NCBI GenBank assembly: GCA_020543525.1
Contig: JAHYIO010000033.1
Location: forward strand, 2,542,001-2,606,000
DNA: 64,000 bases
Direction: 5' to 3'
From: Coriolopsis trogii
Taxonomy: Eukaryota > Basidiomycota > Agaricomycetes > Polyporales > Polyporaceae
This document shows, piece by piece, positions 44,941 to 56,848 of the stretch (the first letter of the stretch is position 1; the number at the start of each line of letters is the position of its first letter). The position numbers and the translations under genes are program-made. Under the pieces are notes generated by a model. It was not told the origin of the DNA. It searched no databases and worked only from the letters and a program-made list of their open reading frames with translations.

Positions 44941-45282
44941 GCTTGCATACCTTGTTCAGACCTATATCCTGCCCTCCAGAGGCTTCACACATACCCATAT
45001 CATCCAGAATCACATCCGCACAACCCTCCGTTCGTCCGTCAAGTCAATCCGATGTCCAGGGGAGGTGGTTGGAGTCGAGATTTCGCAAAGTGATCGCAGC
45101 GGGCTGAAAACGGTACCGTGCCCTGCGCGCTGACGAGCTGAGTGCGAACGTGAAAGAATGAGGTCGATTTGACGAGAACTGAGGGAGATATCGCTCGCCG
45201 AAGTCGGAGGCTGCCAGGCAAGACGTGTGGCGGAAAAAAGCGATTTCGGCGCCAGCGACAAGCGTCGTGAGAACAGCAATAG
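44941..45282 (-). repeat. long inverted repeat, right arm
   Basis: Reverse complement of 44210-44551. Homology ends sharply at CTATTGCTG on the outside and GGTATGCAAGC on the inside. No target-site duplication is evident at the outer ends. Confidence 0.93.
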
Positions 45283-45419
45283 AAGGGCAAGATGTCGTGA
45301 GCGAAATACATAGTGTTCCAGGTGGGTGTCGGAGGCGTAGTTGTCTTGAGACCGCTGGATGGCAGAGCGGGACACTCTGGTGATCCTGTCAAACGTGTTA
45401 GGACGTCGGTATATCAAGA

Positions 45420-45540
45420 ATGAAAAGCAGACAGTGGTCGTTCGTTCGCTCGTCGTACAGCAGGACCACTCGCGGTGCCAGGGACGAGTTCCGGAGCAGC
45501 GTAGCGTCGGGTGTGAGAGCGCGCGAGCCGGTCGTCCGTG
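45420..45540 (-). pseudogene. third kinase-like fragment
   Basis: Minus-strand translation gives SHTRRYAAPELVPG, the same APE-region block seen at 43.5 and 43.85 kb, and GTTCCGGAGCAGCGTAGCG is shared at the nucleotide level with 43499-43520. No other kinase subdomain follows in frame. Confidence 0.5.
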
Positions 45541-45880
45541 CTAACGATGATGGCTGCTTGCAAGACGGGTCCGGCGGTGCTGGAGGAGAAGTCTGGGCCG
45601 TCGTCGTCTCTGGCCCGAGTGGTGAGATGTCCGGATGAGGTGCGAGCCAGCACCAGAAGACGGGTGCGCGAGATCGGGAGGGAGGGCGTCCAGGCGGTGG
45701 AGGAGGAGGGAGGACGCGGAAGAGCGTAGGACAAGTGAGCAAGCGAGCGAGCGAGGGAGCGGGAGAGGCAGAGGCATGCGCAGACAAGAGGAGCAACTCG
45801 ACGTCGAGCGAGGGCGCGCGATCGGACAGGAAGCGCGCACCTGCCCAGACGCGGCGAGGGCGAGTGCGGCGGCGGACACA
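45541..45880. other. GC-rich spacer before duplication copy 2
   Basis: Low-complexity GA-rich plus strand (GAGCGAGCGAGCGAGGGAGCG near 45740). No convincing gene. Confidence 0.4.
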
Positions 45881-48800
45881 CTCTCGCCTGTGGCCACTCA
45901 GAGGCGGAGCAGAGCGACTGTGATTTCTGCGCTCGAGAACTGCCCCGGTCAAAAGCCCCCACAAAATATCTGCGGTCACCACCGTTCCTCCGCCATATAT
46001 CCCGCTTCGCTGGCAGTTGTTCCCGCCTCGGTCGACACATCTCTACGCCCGCGACCGTCATGCACTCCGCGCTCCTCATTGACGAGATCCTGCAGGTCGT
46101 ACTCGACTTCTGCCACGACCTTCCCGACGCGAAGCCCCGCCGGACGTATGCACAGCTCGCGAGGTGCTGCAGAGCCTGGAGGGATCCTGCGCTCGACCGC
46201 CTATGGGCGCGGCAGGAGGGGGTAGGGCCGTTGCTGGCTTTGGCCGCCTGTGAGGCTGGCAATGACAACGTGGTGAGTACCGTCCGATCTTGCATGTTGG
46301 ACTGGGTACGTATACAACGACCTAGCAGCGGTCAGGGGCTTTCGTCAGTCCGCGTGGTGCGTGTTACACACTACGGTCGTGAAGGGGGTGGGCTCGTTTG
46401 TGTCAACCAATATTCCACCCATTCTGAGGTGACTATACAGTTGGTCAGATCTGCACGCGTGTATGCGACGTACGCGCTGAGAGAGCTGATGTCGCGCTCG
46501 GTGCGGTCCTCTGAGCCGTACTTCACCAGGTGATCGTGCGCTCACGCACGAGGATAGAAAGAGTCACGAGTAGCCTTGCGGCGCCCAGTTCAAACCACAA
46601 CCGCAGTGGTGTGTGTGGGGGCGACATTATCTGCGGGTGCCTCACCGAGTTTTGTTTTGCTCATCAATATCACACTAGCCCACTTTCCGTGCATACGCGG
46701 AACGCGTCAAGCGCATATCCTACCAACACAACCTCAAACATGTCGAAGCAGAGCCGTCGCGGGCCATGGTGTTCCCCCGTCTGGAGTCTGTCAGCCTCGC
46801 GTTCAACGGCTGCATGGTGCCGTCTGCGTGGGCGATATCCCCCGTCCTCAAGCGCGTAGCCGTCAACATCGGATACGCTCGCTCACCGCAGACCTGTCTT
46901 GACAGAAGCAACGCCGCCGCACGGCTCCTGGAGCAAGCCCGTCTCCGTGCACCCGCGCTTTGCTCGCTGCATATACGCGGACGCATGACGGACGCGCTGA
47001 ATGACGTGGTGGGCTCCTTGACGGCGCTGAGGAACCTCACGATCCAAGGCAACTGCTTCCTGACCACGGAGACTCTCGCAGCCGTCGCGCGGTTTCCCTC
47101 GCTTCGAACGCTCGAGGTACACGCGAGTCACATCGAGGGAGAGGAATTCGATGAGGCGTTGGGGCGTGCGAGCGGAGACTCGCTGTGCTTCCCGTCCCTC
47201 GAGGAGCTAACCATCCGGACAAGGGGGTCACTGATGGCCAGTATCTTGTCCCACGTCACCGCTGGCTCTCTGCGCAAGTTGCATGTCGACATGGACGCCT
47301 GTCCGCGCGGGTCCTCCTACGTGAAGCCCATTTTTGACCTTTTGGCGCAGAAGGCGTCCAGCAGCCTCCACGAGCTGATTGTTGAGGACAGGACAGATCT
47401 CGAGGAACTCGAGGTTCGCCCTGACATTCCAGCCGGCCCACGTTGGTACAATGTCGATATCCTCGCACCCCTCGCCCGGCTGCAGCACTTGCGTCACTTC
47501 GCGCTGAAGGAGCCGGACTTGTGCGACACCGACCTGGAGCAGCTCGCCAAGTGGTGGCCGTCCCTCGAGCACTTGGACCTCGGGACGTATGACGTAGAGT
47601 CTGCCGTGCCGGAGTGGAAGCAGCGCATGAGCCAGGATGCATACGCGGTCGTGGCCAAATCGTTTCTCCGGTTGGAGAGCCTGGTGCTCCCGGAGCTGCC
47701 ATCCAGCGTCGTGGACACCTCTGCGGCTCCGCAGAAGGCGTTGCGTGCGCTGACGTTGGGCGATGTGCCGGACGCGTCTGCGTGGGCGAGTGCGGTGGTG
47801 GACACACTTTTGACTATTTTCCCGGGTCTGGAGACGATAGATTGCCCCAATGTAAAGATCACGGAGCGGTTTGAGACTGTTCGCAGTGGCCACTAGACGA
47901 GCACGGATACATAGACTAAACGTTAGATGGATAGACACACATAGATCTCTTGGACATAGTATAGACACGTAGCTCCTACCTAGTGTTTGATTGCATTAGA
48001 ATCCTTTTGGCTATAGACGGGGTTAGAATCCTTTCAACGGAGCCGGGTGCTGTACTTACCAAACTCGTAAGCGGTCGGTTTATGACTGTAAACGTCTGCG
48101 CGCTAGTCTTATTAGGCGTTGTCAAGTCACTTGCACAGAGCCACCACATCCCCGTCCCTTTCTCCTCTCTCCCACCATGCCGTCCATCGACAACGACGAC
48201 GACGTCTTCAGCAGCGGCTCGCGCTTCCTTACTCCGAACGCTGGCCCAGGGCCGCGAAAGTCGCCATCGAGACAAAGCCTCAGCCTGAACGGTCGCAAGT
48301 CTTCCGCGTCCCTCCGCGGCCCCTCCCCTCTCGCCGACTCACTTGGAGGCGACGATCCGAACGGCCGGCACTCGCTCGCACACGAGTTGGCTGCTGCGCT
48401 ACTTCCAGAGCCAAGCGCAGGCTCGAAGCTCCTGGCGGAGGAGTTCGGGATCGAGTACGACGAAGGCGCGGAGGGCATAGACGGGCTCCCACCCACAGGC
48501 ACGTACGACGATGTTCCTCCCCAGTTCCACCACGAGCACGCAGAGAGCATCGGCCCGTCTATGTCGCTGGGCGGCGCAGACTCTCTGGCCGCCCAGCTCA
48601 ACGGCGCCGGTGCACTTGCATTCACACATCCGCCACCGTCACTCCACATGGCCGAGGAAGACGGCCCGCCCGACTTTGACCCCGAGTTCCGCAGCCCGGT
48701 AGCGTCCCCGACGAAAGCACGGCGGAGGCAGCCTGAGACGCAAGACCCGATGGCGATCCTCGCCGCCGATCTCGAGTACACCGAGAAGTTCCTCACCCAG

Positions 48801-49594
48801 CTCCGCCGACTGGACGCCGTCGAGCCGCCCTCCTCTTCGACCCCTGCCCCCGCGCACGCCACGCCGACACTCGAACGTCTGGCGTCGGACATGATCAGGC
48901 GGATCAACGACGCGAGCAGGGACCGCGAGAGCCAGCTGCGGGAGCTGCTCGAGTACGAGCGCGAGTTCCGCAAGATCGCAGGCGAAGTCGGCGGCACGGA
49001 CGCGCTCGGCGTGCTCCCTGAGCTCGAGGACATCATCAAAGACGACGTGCAGACGCCTGGTCCGTCTTCGGCGCGCGTCGTCGCGGCGGTGGCCGCTGCG
49101 GATGTGGCCGAGCTGGACACGCTCGGGGAGGACCCGAACGACTGGGAGGTGGACCCGGAGCGAGCAGGGCTCGGAGACGAAGACGACGAGTACGAGGACG
49201 CGTATTCTCCGCAAGCGACGCCCGTGAAAGGCGAGTTTCCTCCCATCCCGACTCTGACGGGGCCCCCGACCCCGGCGGCGACGATCCCGCTCTTCACGCA
49301 TCTGCGGACGTTCACGGCCTCGACGGCGAGCTCGCTCGCGACGATCTCGGAGCACACGCAGGTGAACGCGGCGGCGACGACGGAGGCGGGGCGCAAGATC
49401 CGCGCGCTCAAGAACAAGCTCGGCGGGTGGCGGACGGAGTGGGACAGTGCGGAGCGGAGCAGGATACGGATCGAGAAGTGGGAGGCGGGCATCGTCGACG
49501 GCGCGGACACGCCCATCTCGGGCTCGTCCTCGGCCTCGGGCGCGACGTCGCCGCCGCGTGTGCAGCGGAGGGTCGACGGGCGGAAGATTGTACA
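45881..49594 (+). repeat. segmental duplication, copy 2
   Basis: Direct-repeat partner of 35919-40016. It lacks the 358-bp intronic stretch and about 24 bp near the left end. Confidence 0.93.
46060..47896 (+). CDS. F-box/LRR-like protein, copy 2
   Basis: Same gene as at 36126-38318: first exon MHSALLIDEILQVVLDF with the F-box-like segment, and a large LRR exon from about 46680 to the TAG at 47894-47896. Over the last 376 codons I count 20 nucleotide differences from copy 1, of which 9 change the protein (for example Ala to Thr in SPQxCLDR, Gly to Val in TYDxESA, Cys to Arg in KALxAL). The frame is intact. The intron region is shorter by 358 bp. The pair of conserved structural exons and roughly equal silent and replacement changes suggest weak constraint or a young duplicate. 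Confidence 0.75.
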
Positions 49595-49673
49595 GGAGCA
49601 TCTGCAGGCGTTCGAGCAGGCCCTCATGGAGGCGCATACGAAGACGCAGGCGATCATCGCGGCCGTGTCGTGA
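48177..49673 (+). CDS. acidic coiled-coil protein, copy 2
   Basis: 498-residue single-exon protein, the twin of the 38.6 kb gene. The first about 472 residues differ by one amino acid (Ser to Pro in GEDxNDWE). After KIVQ it continues as EHLQAFEQALMEAHTKTQ and ends AAVS, a natural-looking continuation of the preceding helix. This copy probably keeps the ancestral coding sequence across the breakpoint, though its own end may be a truncation. The function is unknown; the helical segments and acidic linkers suggest a scaffold or complex subunit. Confidence 0.75.
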   Translation: MPSIDNDDDVFSSGSRFLTPNAGPGPRKSPSRQSLSLNGRKSSASLRGPSPLADSLGGDDPNGRHSLAHELAAALLPEPSAGSKLLAEEFGIEYDEGAEGIDGLPPTGTYDDVPPQFHHEHAESIGPSMSLGGADSLAAQLNGAGALAFTHPPPSLHMAEEDGPPDFDPEFRSPVASPTKARRRQPETQDPMAILAADLEYTEKFLTQLRRLDAVEPPSSSTPAPAHATPTLERLASDMIRRINDASRDRESQLRELLEYEREFRKIAGEVGGTDALGVLPELEDIIKDDVQTPGPSSARVVAAVAAADVAELDTLGEDPNDWEVDPERAGLGDEDDEYEDAYSPQATPVKGEFPPIPTLTGPPTPAATIPLFTHLRTFTASTASSLATISEHTQVNAAATTEAGRKIRALKNKLGGWRTEWDSAERSRIRIEKWEAGIVDGADTPISGSSSASGATSPPRVQRRVDGRKIVQEHLQAFEQALMEAHTKTQAIIAAVS

Positions 49674-49676
49674 ACG

Positions 49677-50034
49677 TTCTGTCGCCGAAGCCGCCGCCTT
49701 TGCTCTCTGCTGTATCCATTATATCGTTATGCTGTTGCTTGCTTGGCTCTTTTCCATCTCCTGACAAGTGGTTCGTGAGGTTCGACAAGGATGTGGTAGA
49801 GAGAGATTGGGGTTTGATAGGGAGGGAGAGAGGAGGCTGCTGCTGTTACCGTCCGCACGTGCACAAGTATCTAGTACATCTTTCGTTACGCATCGTTTGA
49901 GTTCTGCCCGCCGCTACCGTACATCATCCACAGCGCCCTGTAGCCACACGCCCCCACATGTTCTACATAGATAACATCTGCAATCGCTACGCAATACCCC
50001 ACGTTTGTATCCCGGGGGCGTCCGTCTGGACAGA
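49677..50034. other. convergent 3' intergenic
   Basis: About 360 bp between the coiled-coil gene stop and the MMS19 stop. No gene seen. Confidence 0.5.
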
Positions 50035-53000
50035 CTAGCCCGTGAACTTGAACCTGCGAGAAGGTCAGTCAACTTCCGCCGTGATATCACCTGTGAGACG
50101 CGTACCAGTTCGTCCTAACACAATGTGTCAGCAAGTCATCATGAATGAGCAATCATGTAAGGACATACCGAGCTTCCACGGCCTCCGTTCGGACGACCCG
50201 CTTTGGGTCGTCTAGAGCTTTGGCCAATTCGCGGATCACCGTGGCCTTCTGTGGATGCAAGACATCATACCGCACCACGCTCGGGAGGGTGGCCAGATAC
50301 CGCAGGGCGGCCACGCGAACCTTCTGTTGTCGCGCGCTCAGCTTCCTAAGGCACCCAGCAAGTGACGGTACGCGAAGACTTACCACGGACGGCATTGTTG
50401 CCACCATGCTGTTCTTGAGCATCGTCGATACGAGACTCGTCGCGTGCTCTGCGACGGCCGTGTTCTCCTTCCCGCCCGAAGTGGCGGCTGCTTGGAGCGT
50501 GTCGATCACGCCCGCCCGAATGTCGTAGTCGGGGAGATCCAGGCCGCGCAGGAGGAGGGGCATGAGCTGTCAGCCAGTAATGTATGATTGTTAGCGAGAG
50601 TGTGAGGAAGCCTTCGTGGGAGAGGCGCATACGGATGGCATCTCATGGGCGTAGGTGGACTTGGGAACAGACTTGATGAGCGCTGCGAGGGCTACGAGAT
50701 AGGCGTTCTGGCGCGCCGGTTCTAGAAAGGCGTGGTCAGCTATGCAATGGGCTTGATGTCTCAAGTAGGGGCGAACACAAACGTGAGGACGTTTTCGCTC
50801 CTTCGATGATGCGCGGAAGAACGGAGCTGCAGTACTTCTGGGCATACAGTATCTGGAGCGCACATGGCTGTGAGCATTCAAGTTTTCCCGTGTCGTCTGT
50901 GGGCTTACTCTCAAGATGGCGTGGTTCTTCTTGGTGAGAATCTTGTCCGTAGCAGGTATCCGCCCGACGGTTCGCGCAGCATCCCAGCTAACTTGCTCAT
51001 CGTCGAATAGATCGAAGAGGCGGTCGACATTCTTCATTGCTTGTGCGTGTCCTCGGACCAGGAGAGCCTTCGTGATCTGTCAAAGTGCACGTGAGACCAG
51101 GAGCGCACTGATCGATTCTGATGGTAGTGAATACCCATTTGTATGTCAGGATCGCGTTCCGGCGAGCTTCGGGGGACGCTGACGTGTTCGCTATCTGTGA
51201 CATCCAGAAGGCATCGACATTGGTCGCTAAGAAAGAGTCTAACTCTACAACGAAGGTCAATGCGGTTGATGCGGAATGCAACAGCGACATATACGTACTT
51301 TCCGCATGTCTATTCACAACGGACGCGATTAAGTGCATGAGAGCCTCTCTTGGCAACGCGTTATCCGCGTGCGCAGCAATCCACTGCAGCAAGCCATCGA
51401 GGAAAGCAACCTCATCTGGTACGGGCAACGAGACCTTGACCACTCAACGTCAGCACACAAGCAACTGCTAGATGCGATCCGGAGGATTACCTCTTTGTGC
51501 AAGGCTATCAGCGCGGCCGAGAAGAGCACCAAGAGATTCTTCTGATGGAGAGATGCACCAGCCTGAAGCATAACATGAGCGTAGTCCTGGATGATAGAAC
51601 CTGTGGCTGACCTCGAGCGGGCTGAATCTCTTATCGGCAGGGATCTTCTGAATACCATGTGCGAGCTGAGTCACCTCGCCACTCAGATAAGTGGCGAAGA
51701 CGGCCTTTACAAAAGCCTCTTGCCTTCTATACAGAACATGAGCATCGACGTCTCAGCTAGATTAGGGGAGACAAACGCACGTTGCGCCGAGTGTCTGCGT
51801 GATCAGCGTAATGATCTGCGCCGCGACCGAGATCACTCTTGGCTCCGTGGCGACCATCGGCCTCGAATCCGCCTCGAGTGCAGAGTATATGAAGAGGTTG
51901 TAAAGGCGCGGCACGAGACGATCGACGTACTTGACAACGTCCGTGTGACCGAGTTCGATCTTTGCTGCCAATACGTCGGCAAGAGTCCGAAGGATGGAGT
52001 GAGCGTATGCCGCCGCTGGCTCCAGATCCTGCATGGATGTAGACGATGGTGAGCTGGGAGCGCAGAGGAGGTCGAGCTTAGTCGAGAGGCGAACGACGAG
52101 TGTCTCGAAGAGATCTGGTTGGGTACAGAGCTTCTTCAGGGAAGCAAGGGTGCGCCAGTACTTGATACGTTCTGCCTCGGCCTCACGTGGGGGCGCAACG
52201 TCCGGAAGAGCGGTGAAGAGGAGAGGCAGAGTGTTGCGAGAGACGTGGGACGGCGCGACAGACGAGACGGTGCACAGAAGGTCCAACGAAACGTTACTAG
52301 AAAGCCAGAGTTAAAAAAGTGCCCGAAAGTCCAGGAATGCCCAGATACCATCAAAGTGGACTAACCTCAGGTCGCTCTCGTCGTCATCACTTTGCAGCAC
52401 CTCGTTGACGTTGTGCACAATGAAGCCCAGTTCTTCGTCTGTGAGGAGCCCCAGTGTGCGAACCATGCTTTTGAGAGCATCAATTGCGGGGTATGCAGAC
52501 GCGGGTGTCTTCAGCCCGACAGTGAGAACTCCGAGCACCTCATCCTTATAGGGAGTTAGCGGCACGATGCCTTCATCCGGCAAGACCTCAGGATCTTGCG
52601 ACGTAGACTCACGCGCCGCCTCAATCAGGTCTGCTAGTAATCGCAGGGTAGGTGCGCGATTGGGCAACTCGTCCGGGTTGTGGAACATTCGGACGAAGTG
52701 CGGGACCGCCCTTGCGAGAGTGAAACGCGCGACGGACGCTGTACGTTACAGTGAGCGAGCATGGCTTGCGTATAGCAGAGCGATTGACGTACGTGTAGTC
52801 GACATGAATGCGCAAAGCACCTTGATCGCGTGCTTGGCCTGGCTCTTTTCAGGCTCCCGCAGGATCTGCATACATTCCTCGCAAGCGTCTTTCGCCAGGC
52901 CTTCGATTTCTGCTGCATCCTCCTTCTTGATACTCTGAGCAGAATATATCGTTTGAATGAGGATCTGAGTCGTCCGCAACGCTTTCTCCTCCGTGACATT

Positions 53001-54405
53001 ATCCGTGGGCTGGAAGATCTTCGCTCATACGCTCACAAGTCAATCGGGGACACTCAAATGTATGTATGCTTACGCTTACCTCAAGCTTAAGCGAGTTCCA
53101 CAGCTTTCGCGCGAATTCTCTTGCAATGGCCGCTCCGTATACTGGGAGACAGTGGTCGAGAGCCTCCAAGGTGTCTTTCTACGAGAACCTATCAGTCTCG
53201 GACATGGAGGCAAAGGCACGGAGCACACCTTCGTAACAGGAGACCCCGCTGTGAGCTTCTCGACGAAGAGTGGAATCGCCAACTTGCCGAAGGCAGGGGT
53301 AGCATGCAAACAAGACCTACAAGGGGCGGTTATTCAGTCTCGACGTGATTAGTAGCCGCATATATACACTCTTTACCGCAGAGCATTCTTCAGATCTTCC
53401 GTCGTAATACCGTAGGGGTCGTTTGGCGGCGGCCTGAAAGTGATCGGGAAGTAGCAGAACGTTATGTTGAAAAAGTCCTGCGAGCAGTGAGAAAAAAGGT
53501 GCCAAAACCTTCAATGGGTGAATATACCTCAATAAAATTGACGACGTTGAATTCAACAAGGAGGACTCGATCGATAGCAAATGCGAGCAGCAGGTTACGC
53601 GGATCCTTCTCGCCTTCAGCCAAGGTTAGGTATCCTCTAATAAACTCTTCGCCCATGTTCTTGAGAGCTGCATAGAGTAAGATTTAGGGTTCGCAATGCT
53701 TCCCAATACGCAAAGTCAAGTTCTGCATACCATCTCTGTACTGTGCCACTAGGTTGTCGATTATGGTGAAAACGCTAAACCGCTGCGATTGGACAAGCAC
53801 GTTCATCTTCACGTGCGCAAAGAGTCTAAGAACTAGTTTAGCACACTCATCCAAAAAGTCAGAGGAGCGACTTACGCCTTAGCAACTTCTACAGCGTCTG
53901 TGGATGCAAACTGAGGCAGCTTAGTGAGCGTAACGAGTCCCTTCAGCGCAGGGATGATGGTCTCCGTATCCTCAAGCTTGCCGCAATAGAAGGTGACGAG
54001 CGTTCGCACTTTGAGGAGCCCCAGGTATCAATCACAGCTGCGCGCTCGAGGAGCACAGGACGTGCGCACCCGACTGACGATTGAGCTGCTCTGGGGGACA
54101 CCGCGCGAGGACAAGCGAGAGGAATTCGACGCCTAGCAGGCGAACAAGTTCAAACGTGCAAATTGACTCGAACTATCGGATCACGTACCCTTTGTACGCA
54201 AGTCATCCTCCTCTGAGGTCAGGTACTCCCCAAGAGATTTCACGACATGGAGCAGAGTTGCGTTTCCCTGCTCAATCTCTAGGGGATGTTAGGAGGAAAG
54301 ACGGAGAACGAATCGATCCCTGAGCGCACCGTTGACCGTATCCGTGATCTCCTGCTCCTGCTCAGACGCTATCCATGTCCGTACAAGACGATCTATTCGT
54401 TCCAT
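50035..54405 (-). CDS. MMS19: MMS19-like protein, cytosolic iron-sulfur targeting
   Basis: HEAT-repeat adaptor that hands Fe-S clusters to DNA-repair and replication enzymes such as XPD. It is intron-rich, about 20 exons over 4.4 kb on the minus strand. The start at 54405 (MERIDRLVRTWIAS) is followed by LLHVVKSLGEYLTSEEDD, VEFLSLVLARCPPEQLN, VRTLVTFYCGKLEDTETIIP and LPQFASTDAV, which mark the conserved MMS19 N-terminal region. Middle exons include PNDPYGITTEDLKNALR. The C-terminal HEAT part has VRVAALRYLATLP and ALDDPKRVVRTEAVEAR, spliced through a tiny exon to NWFKFTG and a TAG at 50035-50037. Every exon I checked is open and splice-compatible, so the gene looks functional. Exact borders of all exons were not worked out. 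Confidence 0.92.
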
Positions 54406-55552
54406 GCGTACGACCACGCTGTGCACAAATGGTGTAGATGAGAGGTGAGCGGGAAGAAGAGAGATTAAATGACATAATCTCGCGCGGTGTGGCCGCTCTT
54501 CTGGGTCCGGCCGGCGTCTATCTAATCAAGAAGCACTCCAGCCGGTACGCACAGCTGCCTGCGTGATTCCGTGTGGTTTCGAACCACCACGTCCTCTCTG
54601 GCCCCTATGTCAGCTGAACTGCACGCGCGACGCTTCTCCCTATGTCACTCCGCTGGACTTTGTGAGCCATATGATATGTGCGAGCACGAGTCTAGCTTCA
54701 ATATCGAAATAACTTGAACGAAATCTACGCGTTGTATCTTTCTAGATCTGACTCTTGCGCCAAGATTCATAGGTGTTACCGTGGACCTCGTTGTCTCACG
54801 CTACTTTCGTGATAGCTGCCAGTCCGACACGCATCTGTCAGACCGGCGCAATTCCGCCGGCAAGATGTTCAGTGACAGCACACGCTTTCATGTCATGGTA
54901 TGTCATGGAAGTCCGGACCCTCAAGCCTCGCAGCGAAGTCGGCATCGGGCTCAAAGAACCCCGCATCGCGATGCAACTACGAAGCCTACTAGGGATGCAA
55001 GTTGCCAGAAATAACGAGGTCTGCTTCTGCGCCACCTCATTAATACTGCATGTTTCCGAGAGGAAGACCGGCATAGACCGATCAAATCTCAAACCCCAAA
55101 CCATTATGGTTCAAATTTTCCTGCAAGTGGACCTCCCGGGTAAGGGCTCCCGTACATCCTTACCTCACTATTCAACTCTGGAAAATCTGACAGGCTGGGA
55201 GGGGCAACGCTCGGTACGTTGCTTTCGGACATCTTGTGGACGTTTTGAACCACGTGTACTATATACTACCCTGCTCGGCTACTCGCGCTGCTGTCAGCAT
55301 CCGCCAGTGCAACAGGTGCAAGACCGCCTTTCACGGCGTTCAACTTGGCATTTAGTGCGGGACATGAGGAAACTCGCGTCCCCACCGATCGAACAGGCAT
55401 GGAAGAACATGGACTCGTGTCAGGCTCGCTAAGCCTCTGTGCGGGCTCGAGAAGCACACTCGTGGTTCAGTGACTTTTTGTGTCCACCTGCATGTAGCAC
55501 ACGAGTTGAAAGGATGCTCGCAAAATCAGCACCGAAGGTCACTGCCGCACCA
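54406..55552. other. long intergenic stretch
   Basis: About 1.15 kb between divergently transcribed MMS19 and the metalloprotease. It contains a T-arm-like hairpin near 54570-54590 but no complete tRNA, and no gene that I can support. Confidence 0.4.
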
Positions 55553-55560
55553 TATAAAAG
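55553..55560 (+). promoter_or_regulatory. TATA box of the metalloprotease gene
   Basis: Perfect TATAAAAG, 96-103 bp before the start at 55656. Confidence 0.7.
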
Positions 55561-55655
55561 GTGAGCAAAAGAGTAGCGACCGTCAGCAAACATTCGGTAC
55601 TCGACTAGCCCAATACCCCATATCTCCTACTGGACGATCGCCATAGCGCAAGAAA

Positions 55656-56848
55656 ATGTCCATACTCTCCACTCTTGTCCTACTCCTTGCAGGCGTTGGC
55701 GCCCTCGGTCACATCTTTCAAGGATCCGAAAGGACCGTTGAACGGTATCTCACTTTGTGCGCACACATAATCCGTCTTGATATATTCGAACGTTCCTGAC
55801 GCCCACTCACTAGTCCCTGCGGCAACACATTCGACTCAAAGCAGATATCTCGGGACGAGGCTCAATTCGCGACTGACAGAAAGCCTGGCAACTGGCAAGG
55901 CTGGGCGCGCACTTTAGACGCCCCTGAGACCACCCTCAGCCTGGCGCTGCACCCTGGAGTTCCGACCGCCACGGTGGACGTCTACTTCCACGTTATCAGC
56001 GCAAATGGCACCGAGGATGGCGGTGACGTTCCGTACTTACGTCCTCACCTTTGTCGCGTTGCCAGCCGCTGACGTCTCTCGGCTCAGGGATTACGTGCTT
56101 GGCAAGCAAATTGAGATCCTCAACAACGCTTTCCGTGACGCTGGACTCGTCTTTGACATTGCCGCCACCTCGCGCACGGTCAACCGGGACTGGTGGCAGC
56201 ATCTCACCGTTGAAGGCAACCTTCAGTACACGATGAAGTACGAGACCCGCCGCGGAGGCGTATCCGACCTCAATGTATGGATTGTCGGCACCATCATTGA
56301 TAACGCTGGCCAGGAAGTTGGCGGACATGGAACGCTTCCGCAATACTACGCCAGCCACCCGGATGATGACGGTGTCATTATCCAAGAGGGCACTCTTCCT
56401 GGAGGTTATATGCAAAACTTTAACGAGGGCGTCGTGCGTGATATTTTGCCATAATCAGATCCCCCACGAATCCTTACTAACTACGTGTACCCCTATAGAA
56501 CCTGGTCCACCAGGTTGGCCATTGGGTCGGACTCTACCACACATTCGAGGGCGGCTGTGCTGCGCCCGGCGACTACGTCAACGACACTCCTTCCCAGGCG
56601 TGGGCGTCGACCGGTGCCTGCCCCATCGGGCAGGATACCTGCGCTGAAGTGGGAATCGACCCTATCCACAACTACATGGACTACACCGCGGATAGGTTCG
56701 TTTAGTCTCCTTGGACCGGCCAGCCGTTCACATCATATCTGTGGCTGACATCTCTCTGCCTGCCTGCAGCTGTAGGAACGAGTTTACACGCGGGCAGATC
56801 ACGCGGCTGAAGGACCAGCTCCGTACGTACCGAGGGATTAATATCTGA
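55656..56848 (+). CDS. secreted M43-type metalloprotease with HQxxH site
   Basis: Secreted zinc metalloprotease fold of the pappalysin/M43 type common in fungi. Five exons (55656-55744, 55814-56032, 56088-56433, 56499-56695, 56770-56848) sum to 930 nt, or 309 residues, the normal length. A signal peptide ([14 protein letters not shown]) is followed by a short propeptide, [22 protein letters not shown], the zinc-site segment, a cysteine-rich stretch ([10 protein letters not shown]) and the Met-turn HNYMDYT. The zinc site reads [11 protein letters not shown], where the family has HExxHxxGxxH: all three His ligands are kept but the catalytic Glu is Gln (codon CAG at 56511-56513). The protein may therefore be inactive as a protease, or the base may be a sequencing error. 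The acceptor for exon 3 (CTCAG|G) was chosen because it restores [15 protein letters not shown]. Confidence 0.9.

Noticed and set aside
44210..45282. Calling the inverted-repeat unit a DNA transposon
   Set aside because: No target-site duplication at the outer ends and no transposase; I keep it as an inverted repeat only.
54560..54610. tRNA-like T arm (GTGG-TTTCGAA-CCAC)
   Set aside because: I could not pair an acceptor stem or find an anticodon arm on either strand, and the T stem itself has a mismatch.
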